From assembly GCA_014706385.1 (NCBI GenBank), contig JACGZH010000008.1:248001-312000 (forward strand): a stretch of DNA of 64,000 nt, in the 5' to 3' direction. Each line of letters starts with the position of its first letter. Position 1 is the first letter of the stretch. Shown piece by piece: positions 20,617 to 32,403 of this stretch. The position numbers and the translations under genes were made by a program. Source of the stretch: Phaffia rhodozyma (lineage: Eukaryota; Basidiomycota; Tremellomycetes; Cystofilobasidiales; Mrakiaceae). The notes under the pieces were generated by a model that ran no database searches, was not told the DNA's origin, and was given only the letters and a program-made list of their open reading frames with translations.

Positions 20617-22985
20617 ATGAACATGTTGTCCACCCTGATGATCGGCTCGTTAGCCGTACCGCTTCTCGCTCTGTCCGCCGCTGTTCCTCCGAGTTCGAAT
20701 TCTATCCTCGATGCTCGTCGGATTCCCCTCACTCACACACCCCACGCAAAGCGAGTAGGTCCTGACGGCACAGTCAGAGGCTGGGCCCTTAGAGAAAAGG
20801 CAAAGACAGAATCAAAGTACGCCACTCGGTTGGCTCCCAACAGTGCTACTAAACGGGATGGCATGGCCACGTAAGTTCTCCCTCTCTCTTTTCCTCCAAG
20901 TTTTTTTTATAGCTAGAGCTGATGTGCCGGTGTCCACCCTTGCTTCCGTGATACATTCATACAAAAGACTCCAAGACTACTATATCGATGCTGCCTATTC
21001 TGCCTCTGTATCAATCGGAACACCCGCCCAGGAGTTCTATCTCCTGTTGGACACCGGTTCGGCAGATTTGTTCATCGTGGGCAGCTCCTGCGACAGTAGT
21101 TGCTCAGGCTTGACCACCTGGGATCCTACGTCGTCCTCCACCTACACGAAGTAAGTATCCTTTCCGGTAGCAGTCAAACAATCAGCTGTGGCTAATGTCT
21201 TCGACTGTCTGAATATTCCCTTCTGTCTCTCAAAGCGAGAGCACAGCATTCGAGATTACGTATGGTTCTGGCGATGCATCTGGATACCTTGTCTCAGACA
21301 CCGTCAGTCTGGCAGGCATATCCGAGACCTCTCAGACGTTAGGTATGTACCCTTCGTGAAACTTGTCGTGATCTCTAGATGAACCTTCTTTTTTGTCTAA
21401 TATTCTTCTCGGTCTGTGATCTGGGGTCCTATTTCTCGCAGCGGTCGTCACCGAGATCTCGTCCGGATTGCTCTCCTCTCCTCTGTCGGGAATCATGGGA
21501 ATGGGCTTTGAGGCGCTTTCGAGCTCAAACTCCGTTCCATGGTGGCAAGCGGAATCATCGACATGGACTAGCAAGGTCTTTGCGTTCGAGCTTGCTAGGT
21601 ACAGGAACATTGCCACCGCTACAGATTTTGAGACCCAAGGAGGATACATTGACCTGTTCGTATGGACATCTTCTTCTGCCTTTGGAAAGAGTTGACTAAC
21701 ATAGGCACGTTACAACCATTCAGCGGCGCATTAAACGCATCCCACTACTCTGGTGATGTCAATTACATTACCTGCAGCGCTCAGACCTGTTCGTCATCAA
21801 TTTACAACTCTACTCCTTCTGAAGCGTTCTATGGGTACATCTTGAATAAATAAATAAACAATGCGGCTGACAAGATTTCTCCCCTGAATATTAGATTGGG
21901 AAATCCCGGTTTCCGGGTTGAGTGTCGAAGGAACATCTATCGATATCTCCATTTCATCGACTTCTTCCAGCTCGTCTAAATCATCAAGCTCAAGTAGTAC
22001 TCCCCAGGCTGCTATCGATACGTACGTCCTCGACATCCTGTTTCGTTTAATGTCAGTCGAACTTACCAAACATTGAAACGGTCTCTACAACGTAGTGGAA
22101 CTACGATGATATCTGTTACGACGACTGTAGCCGCCGCTGTGTACGCGGCTATTAGCGGCTCCTCGGCCATGACGGAATCTGGTTATGAGGGATACTATGA
22201 GTACCCCTGCAGTAGCTCTGTTAATGTGAGGCCCACTATATTCTGTCTTTCTTCTGGTTTCCTTCTATGAGTATGCGTTGATGGAAATCTTATGATTTGC
22301 TGACTTCTACCTGATACCAATTTATCCCGATCAAATTAGATCTCTCTCACTTTCGGAGACGTCACGTACACTATCGACCCGGACGACTTTAACATCGGAG
22401 CATTGGACTCTCAAGGAACCTCATGTCTGGGTGGTATTTATGGAGTACGTCTCGTCTATCATCCGACTTCATATTCTACAATTTCATATCTTCTCCACTC
22501 TTATGTTCTTCCTCCTTCTTTAGAGCGATTTGGACAGTACTGTAGATTGGATCATTGGTGACACCTTCTTGAAGGTGTGTTACGTTTCTCACCATCATAC
22601 TTCACTCCGACTCACCAGCAGCTCACTGATAAGCCTCATCTTCTTGCTCTTTTGATAGAACGTCTATTCTGTTTATTCGTACTCTGGAACAACTACCGGA
22701 AGTCAAGTTGGATTTGCATCCCTTGCAGAGTGAGTGCTTCCTGTATGCTCAATGTCCTTGCTTCCTCAATTCTAAGCTAATATTAACTCGTCTTCCTTAT
22801 TTACTTCTAGTGGATCGACTGTTTCCACAGGATCTGCATCCACCACCAACAGCTCTACCAGTTCTAGCAGTTCCGGTAGCAGCTCTTCCTCTACATCGGG
22901 TGCCTCTTCTTTGATCCGATCAAAGACCTGTATCGCTGGGCTCCTCATCATTGTCCTCACGGCCGGAACGATCATTCTCATCTAG
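20617..22985 (+). CDS. Secreted pepsin-family aspartic protease, probably GPI-anchored (yapsin-like)
   Basis: Eleven exons join in frame: 20617-20870, 20917-21150, 21236-21342, 21442-21655, 21724-21788, 21895-22021, 22096-22225, 22340-22444, 22524-22574, 22659-22729, 22811-22985; 510 aa. Order: signal peptide (MLSTLMIGSLAVPLLALSAA), a basic propeptide of ~90 residues with possible KR sites, first catalytic site LLLDTGSADLFI, flap ITYGSGDASGY, then GIMGMGFEALS, the second catalytic site AAIDTGTTMIS, and IIGDTFLKNVY. The end is a Ser/Thr-rich stalk and a hydrophobic tail (IAGLLIIVLTAGTIILI), as expected for a GPI anchor or membrane anchor. A poly-Ser insert lies just before the second catalytic Asp. 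Exon 5 could instead run to 21834, but only the 21788 donor restores the conserved GDVNY-x7-YWEIP spacing. Confidence 0.92.
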
Positions 22986-23350
22986 TCTCTTGTATTTTTT
23001 CTCCTTGCTTGCTTGCCTTTTCACACATTGATCTCTCAGGATCTGCCCTCGTTTGCTTCAGCTTTTTTTTATCTCTCGCGACTCAATCTAGGAGCATGGA
23101 CTCTTCACAGCATCGACGCTTTGCTTCTATCTACACATTCTCTTTCACTCATGTATTTTTCTGTGCTATGTAAAAACAGCCTTGACTACCAAAAATGAAC
23201 GGAACAAAATCTAACGATGTTCAAATCGCTCTAGAATATATATTTATGATTATGTATGTCTGTGTTCTTGCCCTCGAGGATGGGATGTCAACATGTCTGG
23301 ATTGAGTCTTCGGTGACGAGCCATCTTGTAGCATGACATCACAATCAGAG
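22986..23350. other. Spacer between convergent protease and EVE genes
   Basis: 365 bp of 3' flanks. No gene seen. Confidence 0.5.
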
Positions 23351-24832
23351 TCAGACTTTATTCCTTTTTGATCTCCTCAATCCCTCATCCGCGGTCGTGG
23401 AAATGACATCTTCTTTCAAGACCTTTACAGGCTTGACAAGTCCCTCTTCGATTGCATTCTTATCGTTCTTGCGCGTCGGTTCGATTTTACGTCTCTTCCT
23501 ACTCAGACTAGTTTCAGATCTAGATCCTGGTACTGAATCGATCCCAGATTTTACTTTTAATCTGGACGATGCATTCCCGCCGGCAACGTCGCCAACTGAT
23601 GGGATAGGATGATTGACGACGCCTTTCTCTCCGAGTTTGATAATCGAATGAAACGCGAGGTCGGACACTGTCTGGACGGAGAGTCTACCTCTATTCAAAA
23701 GTGGCATCTCTTGAATCGCTTTTGGGATAACATCAACCAAAGATAATGACAGAAAATAAAATCGAAAAAATGCACAAAGCCAGTGAGCTGTGTAGGAGAA
23801 GAAACCAAGGGAGTTTGGACACTATCTCACATCTAATTTCTTCGGACGTCAGCACCCCAAATCCCTCCTCCTTGAGTTTGGCCTGATCACCAGGATCGAG
23901 AGTAGCGAGCCGCTTGAAATCTGAGAGAAGGATAGGATGGGACAGTCTGGACACGAATTCTAGCGTCGGGGTATACCACGTTGGGACTTCTCTCTTTGAT
24001 TTCTGTCGAAGGAAGAGAAAGAGAACATAGGCCGCGCGTCCAAGCGCACACCAAGTAGATAGGTTCAGTCGTGGATCCTACCTGGACAAGGAGGCCTTCT
24101 TTAAAAGAGAGAAACAGCTGACGGGATCATAATATGGATGGTTGACGTCGAAAGCGGATTCATCTGGATGACCTTCCTCAATAATCTTTCGAAAGAAGGA
24201 GAAAGCAGAAAATACGCTTAGAGGTGAGTTCGTAACACTTCGTTGGAACGATCCACCGCAAACTGGAAGAAAATCAGGCGAACGAACTTTCGCAATTCCA
24301 AAGACTCCTGGTTGTTTGGTGTTTGAGTGATAAAACAAGACTTGATGCCCTACTTTCATCAGGTTCTTCATCAAATTCTTCGCTTCGTGGTCTTGAAGTC
24401 ATAGCCGGGTATCGTGAACGTGATAGAGAATCAGAAGAATAAACCTGATGAGATCTTTGCTTATTTGAAGAACAATGGGTTGGAAGGAAGAGATAGGATA
24501 GAGCATACTTCGTACTCCATCCCATTCGGTTGTTCTTCGTAGGAAACAAAGAGAAACAACCCAGAATACTCTCTTGTGTCAGACATAATCTACTTGTACT
24601 GTAAGATTGAACATGGTGGCTTTCGATTCCCTTACCCAGCAGCTTCGAAGTCATCGATTGAGAACTACAATGTCATCCCATAAGGAAGAGACAAGAACAA
24701 GTCATCTTTAATCTCATGTATGTTTCCTACATCGGTTTCAATCGATGTTCAGCTCACCTTGACATCTTTTCCCTTCACTATCCGGCTGTCTGGCTCAGCT
24801 TTCATCAAAAAGTATGCCGGGGCCGGGTTCAT
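23351..24832 (-). CDS. EVE-domain (THYN1-like) protein
   Basis: EVE domains are PUA-like folds thought to read modified bases in DNA or RNA; the cellular role of fungal members is not established. Seven exons join in frame: 24832-24758, 24664-24636, 24534-24509, 24391-24288, 24185-24123, 24002-23831, 23718-23351; 278 aa. Family blocks are clear: AYFLMKAEPDSRIVKGKDVKFS, TTEWDGVRNHEAKNLM, MKVGHQVLFYHSN, GVFGIAKIIEEGHPD, DVNHPYYDPKSK, VPTWYTPTLEFV and LLNRGRLSVQTVS. The last ~95 residues are a basic, disordered extension with NLS-like KRRKIEPTRK and RRSKRNK, suggesting nuclear location. For exon 7 only the acceptor before 23718 avoids a stop at the junction and gives IQEMPLLNRGRLSVQ. Confidence 0.9.
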
Positions 24833-25264
24833 GGTCACAGATGCTTTAACTGTTAGGGTCCTCAAGAGATGCGTCGATCAACAAGTCGTGATAGTCAGCG
24901 CGGGATGATAATGCTTCATTTGAAGAGCCTACTTTATATCTAAGGGCAAGCAGCCAGACTGATTCAAGGTGAGAGTGAGCAAGTGTTCACTTAGACTGAC
25001 TCTCCATGGCTCGCACGACGTTTCCAGATAGCTTTCTTCCAAAGAGCATACAGTGTTAAACGAACATCAATATCACAATGTCGCGCGTGGAACACCCTTA
25101 AATCACACGCGCGCAAGTGGAGGGACGCGTCCAAATGAGCTCACCCAAAACATCTCGTCGCGCGCGACATTTATGCTTGGGTTTAATGATCTTGACAATC
25201 ATTGAGAACTTGCTTGTATGAAACTATTCACACAAAGCCCTCGACACATACTCTCAGACATATC
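24833..25264. other. Spacer upstream of the EVE gene
   Basis: 432 bp holding the EVE promoter and the 3' end of the next gene. Contains the CGCG-rich cluster at 25079-25168. No gene seen. Confidence 0.5.
25079..25168. promoter_or_regulatory. Cluster of CGCG palindromic elements
   Basis: Within 90 bp: TCGCGCG near 25081, ACGCGCGC near 25106, GACGCGTC near 25125 (contains the MCB core ACGCGT) and the 12-bp palindrome GTCGCGCGCGAC at 25157-25168. They lie 250-340 bp upstream of the EVE-gene ATG. ACGCGT is the MBF/SBF cell-cycle site in other fungi; use here is inference. Confidence 0.45.
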
Positions 25265-26450
25265 TCAAGACCTGATCAGACTCTCCCAGTTGATATCCGC
25301 TTCTGCTGAAAAGTAATGATCGTCCACCAGAGGCGTTGTCTCTGGTGAAGAACCTTCTCCAAGATCGTTTCGTTTCTGCGAAGACGATGCTGACGACAAC
25401 GACGACGACGAAGATGATGATGACGACGAAGACGATAAAACCAGAGGATGAACAAACATGCTGTTTAAGACCTGGTATGAGCTCTGGCTGAAATCCCCGG
25501 GTCGTATGCCCCTAGCTTTCCGAAGCGGGGAGCCAGACTTAAGATTGGTTGGAAACGATGGAATCGATGGGCTAGACGGGATGGGTGGAAGCGAGACATG
25601 AGACCGACCGGTCGGTAGACTCAAACCTAAAGCAATCTGACCAGCAGACGATGAGGATGATGAAGAGGACGAAAGGGCGGGGAGTGAATGGGGCGCATTC
25701 TTCCTGACTCTCCTGTGTATGGCGGAGGAGCCTGTTTTTCTAGCCGAACGGTCAAGCGAGGGTGGTCGTCGAGAGCTGGTGTCTTTCAAAATCGACCGAG
25801 GACGAACGATCTTCAGATGAGTATCGATGAGAGCAGGGCATGGTGGTGGAGCGATATAGGGTAGATCTGAAGAAATCATTAGAGTCGGAGCAGGCTGCGA
25901 TTCTATCAGCTTTGGGGATATTGATCTGGAAGGTAAAGTGTACTCCTAATATGGCGGCAAGGAAGCGAATCAGAACTAAAACCATTGACGAACGAACAGC
26001 TATAGAGGGAGAGGAACGAACGTAAACAGAATACAATGTAAAGTCATCGATCCACCATGCCGATGGGCCAGAATCGAAAGAGGAATCTGGGTCGTCGACA
26101 GTCATAGAACCATGCATTGCAGACTATCGTCGGATAAACAAACCATAGCAAACAGTTGTTCGTGAGCACGGAGAAACAAGATTAGTAAAGTATCTTTGTC
26201 GTACGCTTACCTTCTTGTTTCCAGAGGAAGGCCCCTTTGAAGCAGAGTACTTTCTGAACCGAGATTCAGCTGGTTTTCCTCCAGCTGATAAAACGCTTTG
26301 TCCAGGCCGACCAGGATAGCCATTTGACGAAGCTTTGAGGGATGTAGATAGTACGTTTCGAGGTGGAACGTCCTCGGATGGTGGACTTATCGGTAGGTGC
26401 GCGGTCTTTGTTGCACCGAGAGAGAACGAACGGATATGTGATTTGGTCAT
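25265..26450 (-). CDS. Ser-rich disordered protein, unrecognised
   Basis: I do not recognise a family. Three exons join in frame: 26450-26211, 26123-26018, 25902-25265; 327 aa. The first exon begins MTKSHIRSFSLGATKTAHLP and is rich in Ser, Pro and Lys (SRFRKYSASKGPSS). Exon 2 carries a short acidic and aromatic stretch, DDPDSSFDSGPSAWWIDDF, which looks like a possible short linear motif. Exon 3 has basic Pro-directed sites (VRPRSILKDTS, SGSPLRKARGIRPGDFS), several long Ser runs and an acidic-aromatic end. Ser runs and SP/TP sites suggest a phosphorylated, unstructured regulator. The exon 2-3 junction is less certain (donor GTTCCT; other acceptors possible), and the start could lie further upstream. 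Confidence 0.6.
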
Positions 26451-26818
26451 GATATATGAGCGAGAGGGATGATATGAGGGTAGAGGGGAGAGCAGGTCTT
26501 GGAGAGGTATCGCTGTACAGATTACACAAAACAAATGAGGATGATGATTGGTGAAGAGGAAGAACGTGTAGGTCGTAATCGTTTATGATATCAACTTCTC
26601 GTTCGTTCGTTTGTTGTGAAGGCAGAGAAGAAGAGCTGTTCCTGAGGTATCTGCCCTGAGTAAGCATGGTGTCTCGTGGTAGGCCTAAAACACTATATTC
26701 AGCAGCGTTCATCATAACACGGAGGGCCTTCTCTGAGGGTCTTGCATCAAGTCAGCCATCTGTTATGTGTACCCTTATAGAGATTCAGACCGAAATACAA
26801 AACATATATAACCCATGA
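26451..26818. other. Spacer between GT69 end and Ser-rich protein start
   Basis: 368 bp. A + frame-unrelated open stretch on the minus strand (26715 downwards) shows no family similarity and no usable splice to the next gene. Probably promoter and 5' UTR. Confidence 0.4.
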
Positions 26819-28665
26819 TTAGCCCGTTAGCGGGTCAATCCATCTCGTCTCCTTCCAGACGTTGATATCGCTTCCTGTGCCATTGACTTCAGGCCAAGGA
26901 TGACATCTTACCGCCTTCGGTGGACTGGAAGATAAAAATAGCCAAGAACGGCGAAGTACAATGAGTGTGAAGTCCATGTCCTACGACCAATGATCAACAA
27001 GATAGTTTTTCTTTTTTCAAGTACAGACCGTTTTGTCCAATCCACCTTTTCCTTTAACCCACCCCCTGCTAGCCCGACTTTTTTCTCTTGCCCTACAATA
27101 ACTCCTCCGACGGTAGCCTCATCCAAGCCTCTCACTATCTCCGCTACTGGTCTCTCGTATGCAAGTCTCACCCCTGGGACGACCAACACTTTTGCACCCT
27201 GTCCCTCCTGGGCTCGAAGAGCCCATATGTCTTTCATCATGAGCGATACCTCTGCTTGAGCGCATTCACCATCCTTGATGGAAGACCGACGGAAGTGGAT
27301 TGGCCGAGGAGGCAAGAGAGCAGAGCTAGAAAGAACAGCAATCCCGTTCCAGCAAGAGTAAGCTTGGAAGGGGAGCCGAGCCTGATAACGCTTCAGAGTC
27401 TTGGGAGAAGTTGGAAACAAGTCAAATGATGTCGACCAGGTAGACCCCATGGGTTGAAAGAGCTGAGCATGGCAAAAATACCGTTTAGATATGGCAACAA
27501 ATGTGGGTTAGATTCGTCTCTTCAGGTAAATTACAAAAAAAAAAAAGTGAAAGAAAACATACATCTCCAGTATATATGTCTCTAGCAACCCAGACGTCAT
27601 AGAAGTAACCATCGTTCCATAAGAGGTCCCACGCACATGTCACGTCGCTCTCTTGGTTTTTGTGTTGGAGGATAAGTTCTAGCAACATGGCCCCTGAGAA
27701 ATAAACGTCGTTGAAGAAGACGACCGCCTCGTATTCATCCGTCCCTTTTCTGGCCTGTCGAAGAGGAAGCAGCGGCTCTTCTCTCAACGCGGCCAGTTTC
27801 TCGATCCTATTGGACTCTCCGAACTTGGCGCTAGGACGTCTGGTGTTCAAATGAATGTCAAGCGGATCGACTCCCATTTCTATCAAGAGCGGCGCGAGCA
27901 CTCTTTCTAGCATGATGTCTGTCGCATCCGACGAAGGCCCTTCCACGATCGATATACCGAAATTCTCTGGGCCGAGGAAGTCAACAGCAACAAGGAGAGA
28001 TTGGATCATATCGGGAAGGATGTGACCAACGTTGAAGAGAATGGACGTAAATAGGTACTTGGACGATGCGTTTCGTAGAGGTTTGTACCTATCCATCTGA
28101 GCAGCGCTCAGAGTTGGAGGGAACACTGGTTGCTCATATTTCCTATCCCGGAGAGTGTCCTCAGTTTGATATACGTCAGACAACAGACTATCCAGCCTTC
28201 TGAGATGAATGGATAAAGTCTCAGATTGAGGCGTCGGATCTGTATTCAAGGCGTGATCCGAAGTGAACAATTGAGGATAATCAACGCGAGAGGTGATGCT
28301 GTCCGGAAAACGAGTCCCTTGAGAAGATGTGAATGCCCCACCTAATGGCCGAAATATGAAGTAGCAGCTAACAATGAGAAAAACGACACCAAAAGGAATG
28401 ATGTATATCAATGGCTGCTGCTTAGTCTTGCGTCGAATTGATTGAGAGGAGAGAGATTGTGGAAGTCGAATGGTGTACCGGCTGGTCGGAGAGACCTTTG
28501 GAGGTTGCTGACTCGAAGGGGACCGCCGACGTTTCGGAGATAGTGAGCCTGACTGGTGGACCGGGAGAGGGTAGGACCTGGACAATCACACAAAACATGC
28601 GAAAATGGAAAGCTACGTCAGCCTCACTTGTCCTTTTTCAAGAAATACAGAAGAACAACATACAT
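26819..28665 (-). CDS. GT69 glycosyltransferase (CMT1/CAP59-like mannosyltransferase family)
   Basis: Type II Golgi-type membrane glycosyltransferase of family 69; relatives include the cryptococcal alpha-1,3-mannosyltransferase Cmt1 and capsule protein Cap59. Four exons join in frame: 28665-28628, 28577-27563, 27462-27029, 26924-26819; 530 aa. A basic cytosolic N-terminus (KRRRSPSS, RRKTKQQ) is followed by one membrane segment (IYIIPFGVVFLIVSCYFIF) and the luminal domain with SKYLFTSILFNVG, FGISIVEGPSSDAT, FGESNRIEKLAALREEPL, AVVFFNDVYFSG, CAWDLLWNDGYFYDVWVARD, SCWNGIAVL and, at the end, PPKAVRCHPWPEV. The start is uncertain: a 50-nt intron joins a 13-residue leader, but an alternative donor splits the same ATG across the junction. 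Substrate cannot be told. Shares a 166-bp divergent promoter with SNRNP27. Confidence 0.9.
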
Positions 28666-28831
28666 GGTATTCAAGTCCAGCGTCTCGGTGAGTGAACAAC
28701 GGATAGAGCAGGATGTTGGAATCGTTCTAGAAACTGGAAGGTGACGAAACCTTCACCGACTCTGCGCAGTTTCCTCTAACATCCATCCGCACAAACAGCC
28801 ATATCATCATTAGATCATTGCACCCACCCAG

Positions 28832-30184
28832 ATGTCCTACAGAAACTCAGCTCCGTCTTCGTCTAGGTATCAAGACCGAGACCGTCCATCTTATGCATCA
28901 AACCCGGAGGAGCGAGACCCTCGGGATCACCGCAGTACTGGCAGAGATTATTCTCGCGCCAGCCGAAGTCCTCCTCGACGCGACGAAGGAGGATCTAGCA
29001 GGCCATCGTACCACGACCGAGATAGAGATGATAGAAGGGGAGTAGCTAGCGGGGGAGGTAGATATGTAGACAGAGATGCAGGAGGGTACAGAGATAGAGA
29101 GAGAGAAAGAGATCGGAAGCCTTATGAACGACCCCGATCAGGTGAATAGTTGGTCTTCCCTCTCTTTCATTCCTCCTTCCTCTTTCCTATCCTTCATTTT
29201 TCATCTGGAAGCTTGCACTGAACAATCATCACGTCTCTTCATGACTGGCCCGCGATGGACACAATGTCCTCTAATCATCAGATCGATCCGGGCCGCCTTC
29301 CAGCTACTCGACCAGAAGACGGTCGCCTTCTCCACGTCGAGATCGTCGTTCGTCCCCTGGTAGATCTGAGCCTACAACCATGAGTGCTGCTCGGCTCAAA
29401 GGAGATAGCAAGCCTCCGCCATCCGGTAGGACTATTCTTTTACTTTGATTTCAACATATTTGGTGCGATGTTATTGAACCCACAACCCTTTCTTTCTGCC
29501 TAAACGTAGTCCTGAAAGCTGAAGAGCTAAAGCGGGAGGCTGAGGAGAAAAGGCAGCAGATGCAGCCACCGGATGGAATGGAGGAAGGTGTCGACGGGGA
29601 ATGGGTTGAGGAGGGCGAGGACGAGAACGGCTTGGAAGAAGGCGAGGAGGATGAAATGGCCAAGATGATGGGCTTCGGAGGCTTTGGCACGTCCAAGGTG
29701 GGTCTTTTCCTAATCTCTTTCCCTTCGCAGCTCAACCGACCTGACCGAAATCTATTTGTTTGTAGGGCAAGCACGTCTCGTCAAATGATACAGGAGACGT
29801 CGTTATAAAGAAACAGCGAACATGGCGTCAATACATGAACCGGTTCGTCTTCTTTATCAGTATTATTACTCGCCTTGAGCTTTTGTCCTGTCGAAAGGGG
29901 GAAGAGCACAAGCTGGCATCTTTGAGCAAATTTAGTCGTGCGTGCCGACCAAGTTTGTCTGATAATCCTTACAATCCATTTTTCTCTCCCTTGCTATGTT
30001 CTTCACAATCCTCTGTCCTACAATTTTCGATGGCAATTACTTCGGAATCTCTTCAGGAAAGGAGGTTTCAATCGGTGAGTCTCACCTGTGCCCATGTTCG
30101 TGATCTTCGCGTGTTGTAACTGATCCTTCCCCTCCCTCTTGTTCTCTACACCATTAATCCAGACCGTTGGACAAAGTCAAGTAA
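28832..30184 (+). CDS. SNRNP27: U4/U6.U5 tri-snRNP 27 kDa protein
   Basis: Splicing factor of the tri-snRNP, implicated in 5' splice-site choice. Six exons join in frame: 28832-29141, 29282-29425, 29510-29697, 29766-29842, 30057-30074, 30163-30184; 252 aa. The N-terminal half is an RS/RD-rich domain (SRASRSPPRRDE, YRDRERERDRKPYERPR, RRRSPSPRRDRRSSPGRS). The C-terminal ~70 residues match the family core: AKMMGFGGFGTSKGKHVSSN, VVIKKQRTWRQYMNRKGGFNRPLDKVK. The last two coding exons are tiny (18 and 19 coding nt plus stop). Start is the first ATG after the 166-bp intergenic region. Confidence 0.94.
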
Positions 30185-30486
30185 ACTTTTTGCTCATTTA
30201 CCCGTCTCCTCACTCGATGTGAATATGAAAGATATCTCTGGTCATCAAGATCGATGCCTTCTCAGCCGCGTGCGCTAAACATATAGATGGCTTTTTCTCT
30301 CATCTTGTACATGATGTGGTCATAATGCCATACTTCTCTTCTCTGGCTCCTTTTCGTTCTCCTACAAACAGAATAATTGAGTTAACATCAGGCCTTTTAA
30401 AAAAATCTGTGCATTCATCCCATCTTGGTCAACTCCTCATCACCATCTAGCCTATAAAGTGTTCATTCGACAATTGAAAATAGACA
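30185..30486. other. Spacer between convergent SNRNP27 and RPN8
   Basis: 302 bp of 3' flanks. No gene seen. Confidence 0.5.
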
Positions 30487-32403
30487 TTATTTCTTAGGTT
30501 CCTCCGGCTTCTTGGCATCCTCTGAAGCAGGCACCGCGCTTGGTGTAGCCGGAACGGGGGTATCCTCTGTCGGATCACTCTCAGCTCGACTGGTTATGAG
30601 AAGATGGTCGAAAACGAGGTCAGACATTGATCGTCCTGAGAGACATAAGGTGAGGAGCAGATACTTACGAATTGACAAGCTTGTTATCCACCCTGTTTAT
30701 TGTTACCGTAGAAATGATAGAGAGAAAGATACAAATGAACTTCGATTAGTAAAATCACTACGAATAATCTCAAGGATACTTGCCACGTAGAAATCGAGGA
30801 AATCATGATCAATAAAGAAGATGAGACGCACAGGTTGTGAAGCGCGATGACTGCTCTGATCAAACTGCTCAGGTAAACGACCAACATCTGATCGTTCGTC
30901 GCCACCCTGAAGCTCTTCTCGACCTCAAGTCTTCCCTTTCCACCCTCAACATCGTCTTCACTGCTCACTCCATCCAAACCAGACATCATACCCGGAGGTA
31001 GTAAGTTGAATACGTCCTGTAAGTTGTAGATGATTTGATGATTGACGGCCATCTCCCCAGCGAGTACCTTGGCGAGGTAGTCCCTGATGTCGATTAGCCT
31101 CGAGTGGAGACCTTTGAGCGCGGAAAGCTGAGCGGAAACTCGAGAAGAGAGCGAGCCAGAAGTGGAGAGGGGGGCGGAGATGTCTCGAAGAAGGTGCTCG
31201 ACTCCAATTTCTTCGGCTTCTTCAGCAGAGATAAGTGAAGGAACATGCATGAATGTTTTCTGGGTTGTCGTTCCATCCTATAGATTGGAGAGTGTCAGAA
31301 TTAGGGTCCCGATCCTACAAGCGTTGTACCTCGTCTGACAGAGAAGGTAATTTCGAATAATCTAACAGAACACTACTTACATCCTTGATCTCTTCCACAG
31401 CGAAGTAAGCATCTGTAGGGATTCCAGTATCTCCTCGTCCTCCCGTCGGTCTGACATCAACGATAACCATCACCTGTTTTGAAGAGAGATTAAATTAAGA
31501 GAACAACTTGATAAGTCACTATTTCCCAAACATCATTCCGAGATCCAACTGCATTGGTTACGCATACGTCGAATCGCATACGGTTCTGACTATTTCAACT
31601 GAAATCTCTTCCATCCTAACCGTTCTGAAGCCGTCTTCAAAGCGCGTCCATCACGTCAAGTTAGCAACACTTACAGGCTTAGGAACGAAGCGCTTGAAAA
31701 GCTCTGAGATCTCGAGATCAGAGGATCTTAATGTTGGGCCAGTGTGGTAGAATCCGATCGGCTTCTCCTTAGCTACTCACGCGGGGAACATGGAAGCATA
31801 ACAGAACATAATCACAAGTCAAACGTATTCTTGACTTTAAAAGAAATTCAGTGTCTTAATAGATTGTTAAGAGCGAAAAACATACCATTGACTTTTCTGA
31901 ACATCTCCCACATTGACTCTACATAATCTAGGTCCAGGAACCACGTCTTGGGATCTTTCTCATCCTCCTCAAATGGTACAGCAAACGAGTTTGCTACGTT
32001 TACGGTTTTGCCATCGTTCTGTCCGAGAAGCACACCGAGCACACGCTTCTTGGCTGATGTAGGAGATCGATGGGCATGGTCTACAACAGAGAGAAGCACC
32101 AGTGGGTGAACCACGCTTTTAGTTTGGGATGGCGCATGGTTGAGGGGAAAGTGTGTATGCGGTTGATGTGATCAAACAGAAGACAAAGAAGGTTTCGAGG
32201 GAGAAAGAGTGAGTCACAAAGGGCATGGAACAGAATCTGAACGAAAGCAGATGGACATACACTGAAGTTCCAGCAAGAGCATTTATCTGACATGGATGTG
32301 TTCATGAGGGTGAGCTGACGTGTTCAGAGTCGAGATATCGCCTCAGGGTCAAATTCAGACGGTAAAAGGAGACACTACCGACCTGTTCTGATGTTGTTGC
32401 CAT
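30487..32403 (-). CDS. RPN8: 26S proteasome regulatory subunit Rpn8 (PSMD7)
   Basis: Non-catalytic MPN-domain partner of Rpn11 in the proteasome lid. Eight exons join in frame: 32403-32383, 32286-32261, 32115-31886, 31772-31675, 31473-31381, 31277-30832, 30692-30669, 30589-30487; 346 aa, the usual length. Blocks: [96 protein letters not shown] and [18 protein letters not shown]. The JAMM zinc ligands are absent, as expected for Rpn8. The C-terminus is Pro/Glu/Lys-rich (PKK at the end). The first two exons are 21 and 26 nt; the 26-nt exon supplies INALAGTSV. Divergent from RLP24 over 335 bp. Confidence 0.95.
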
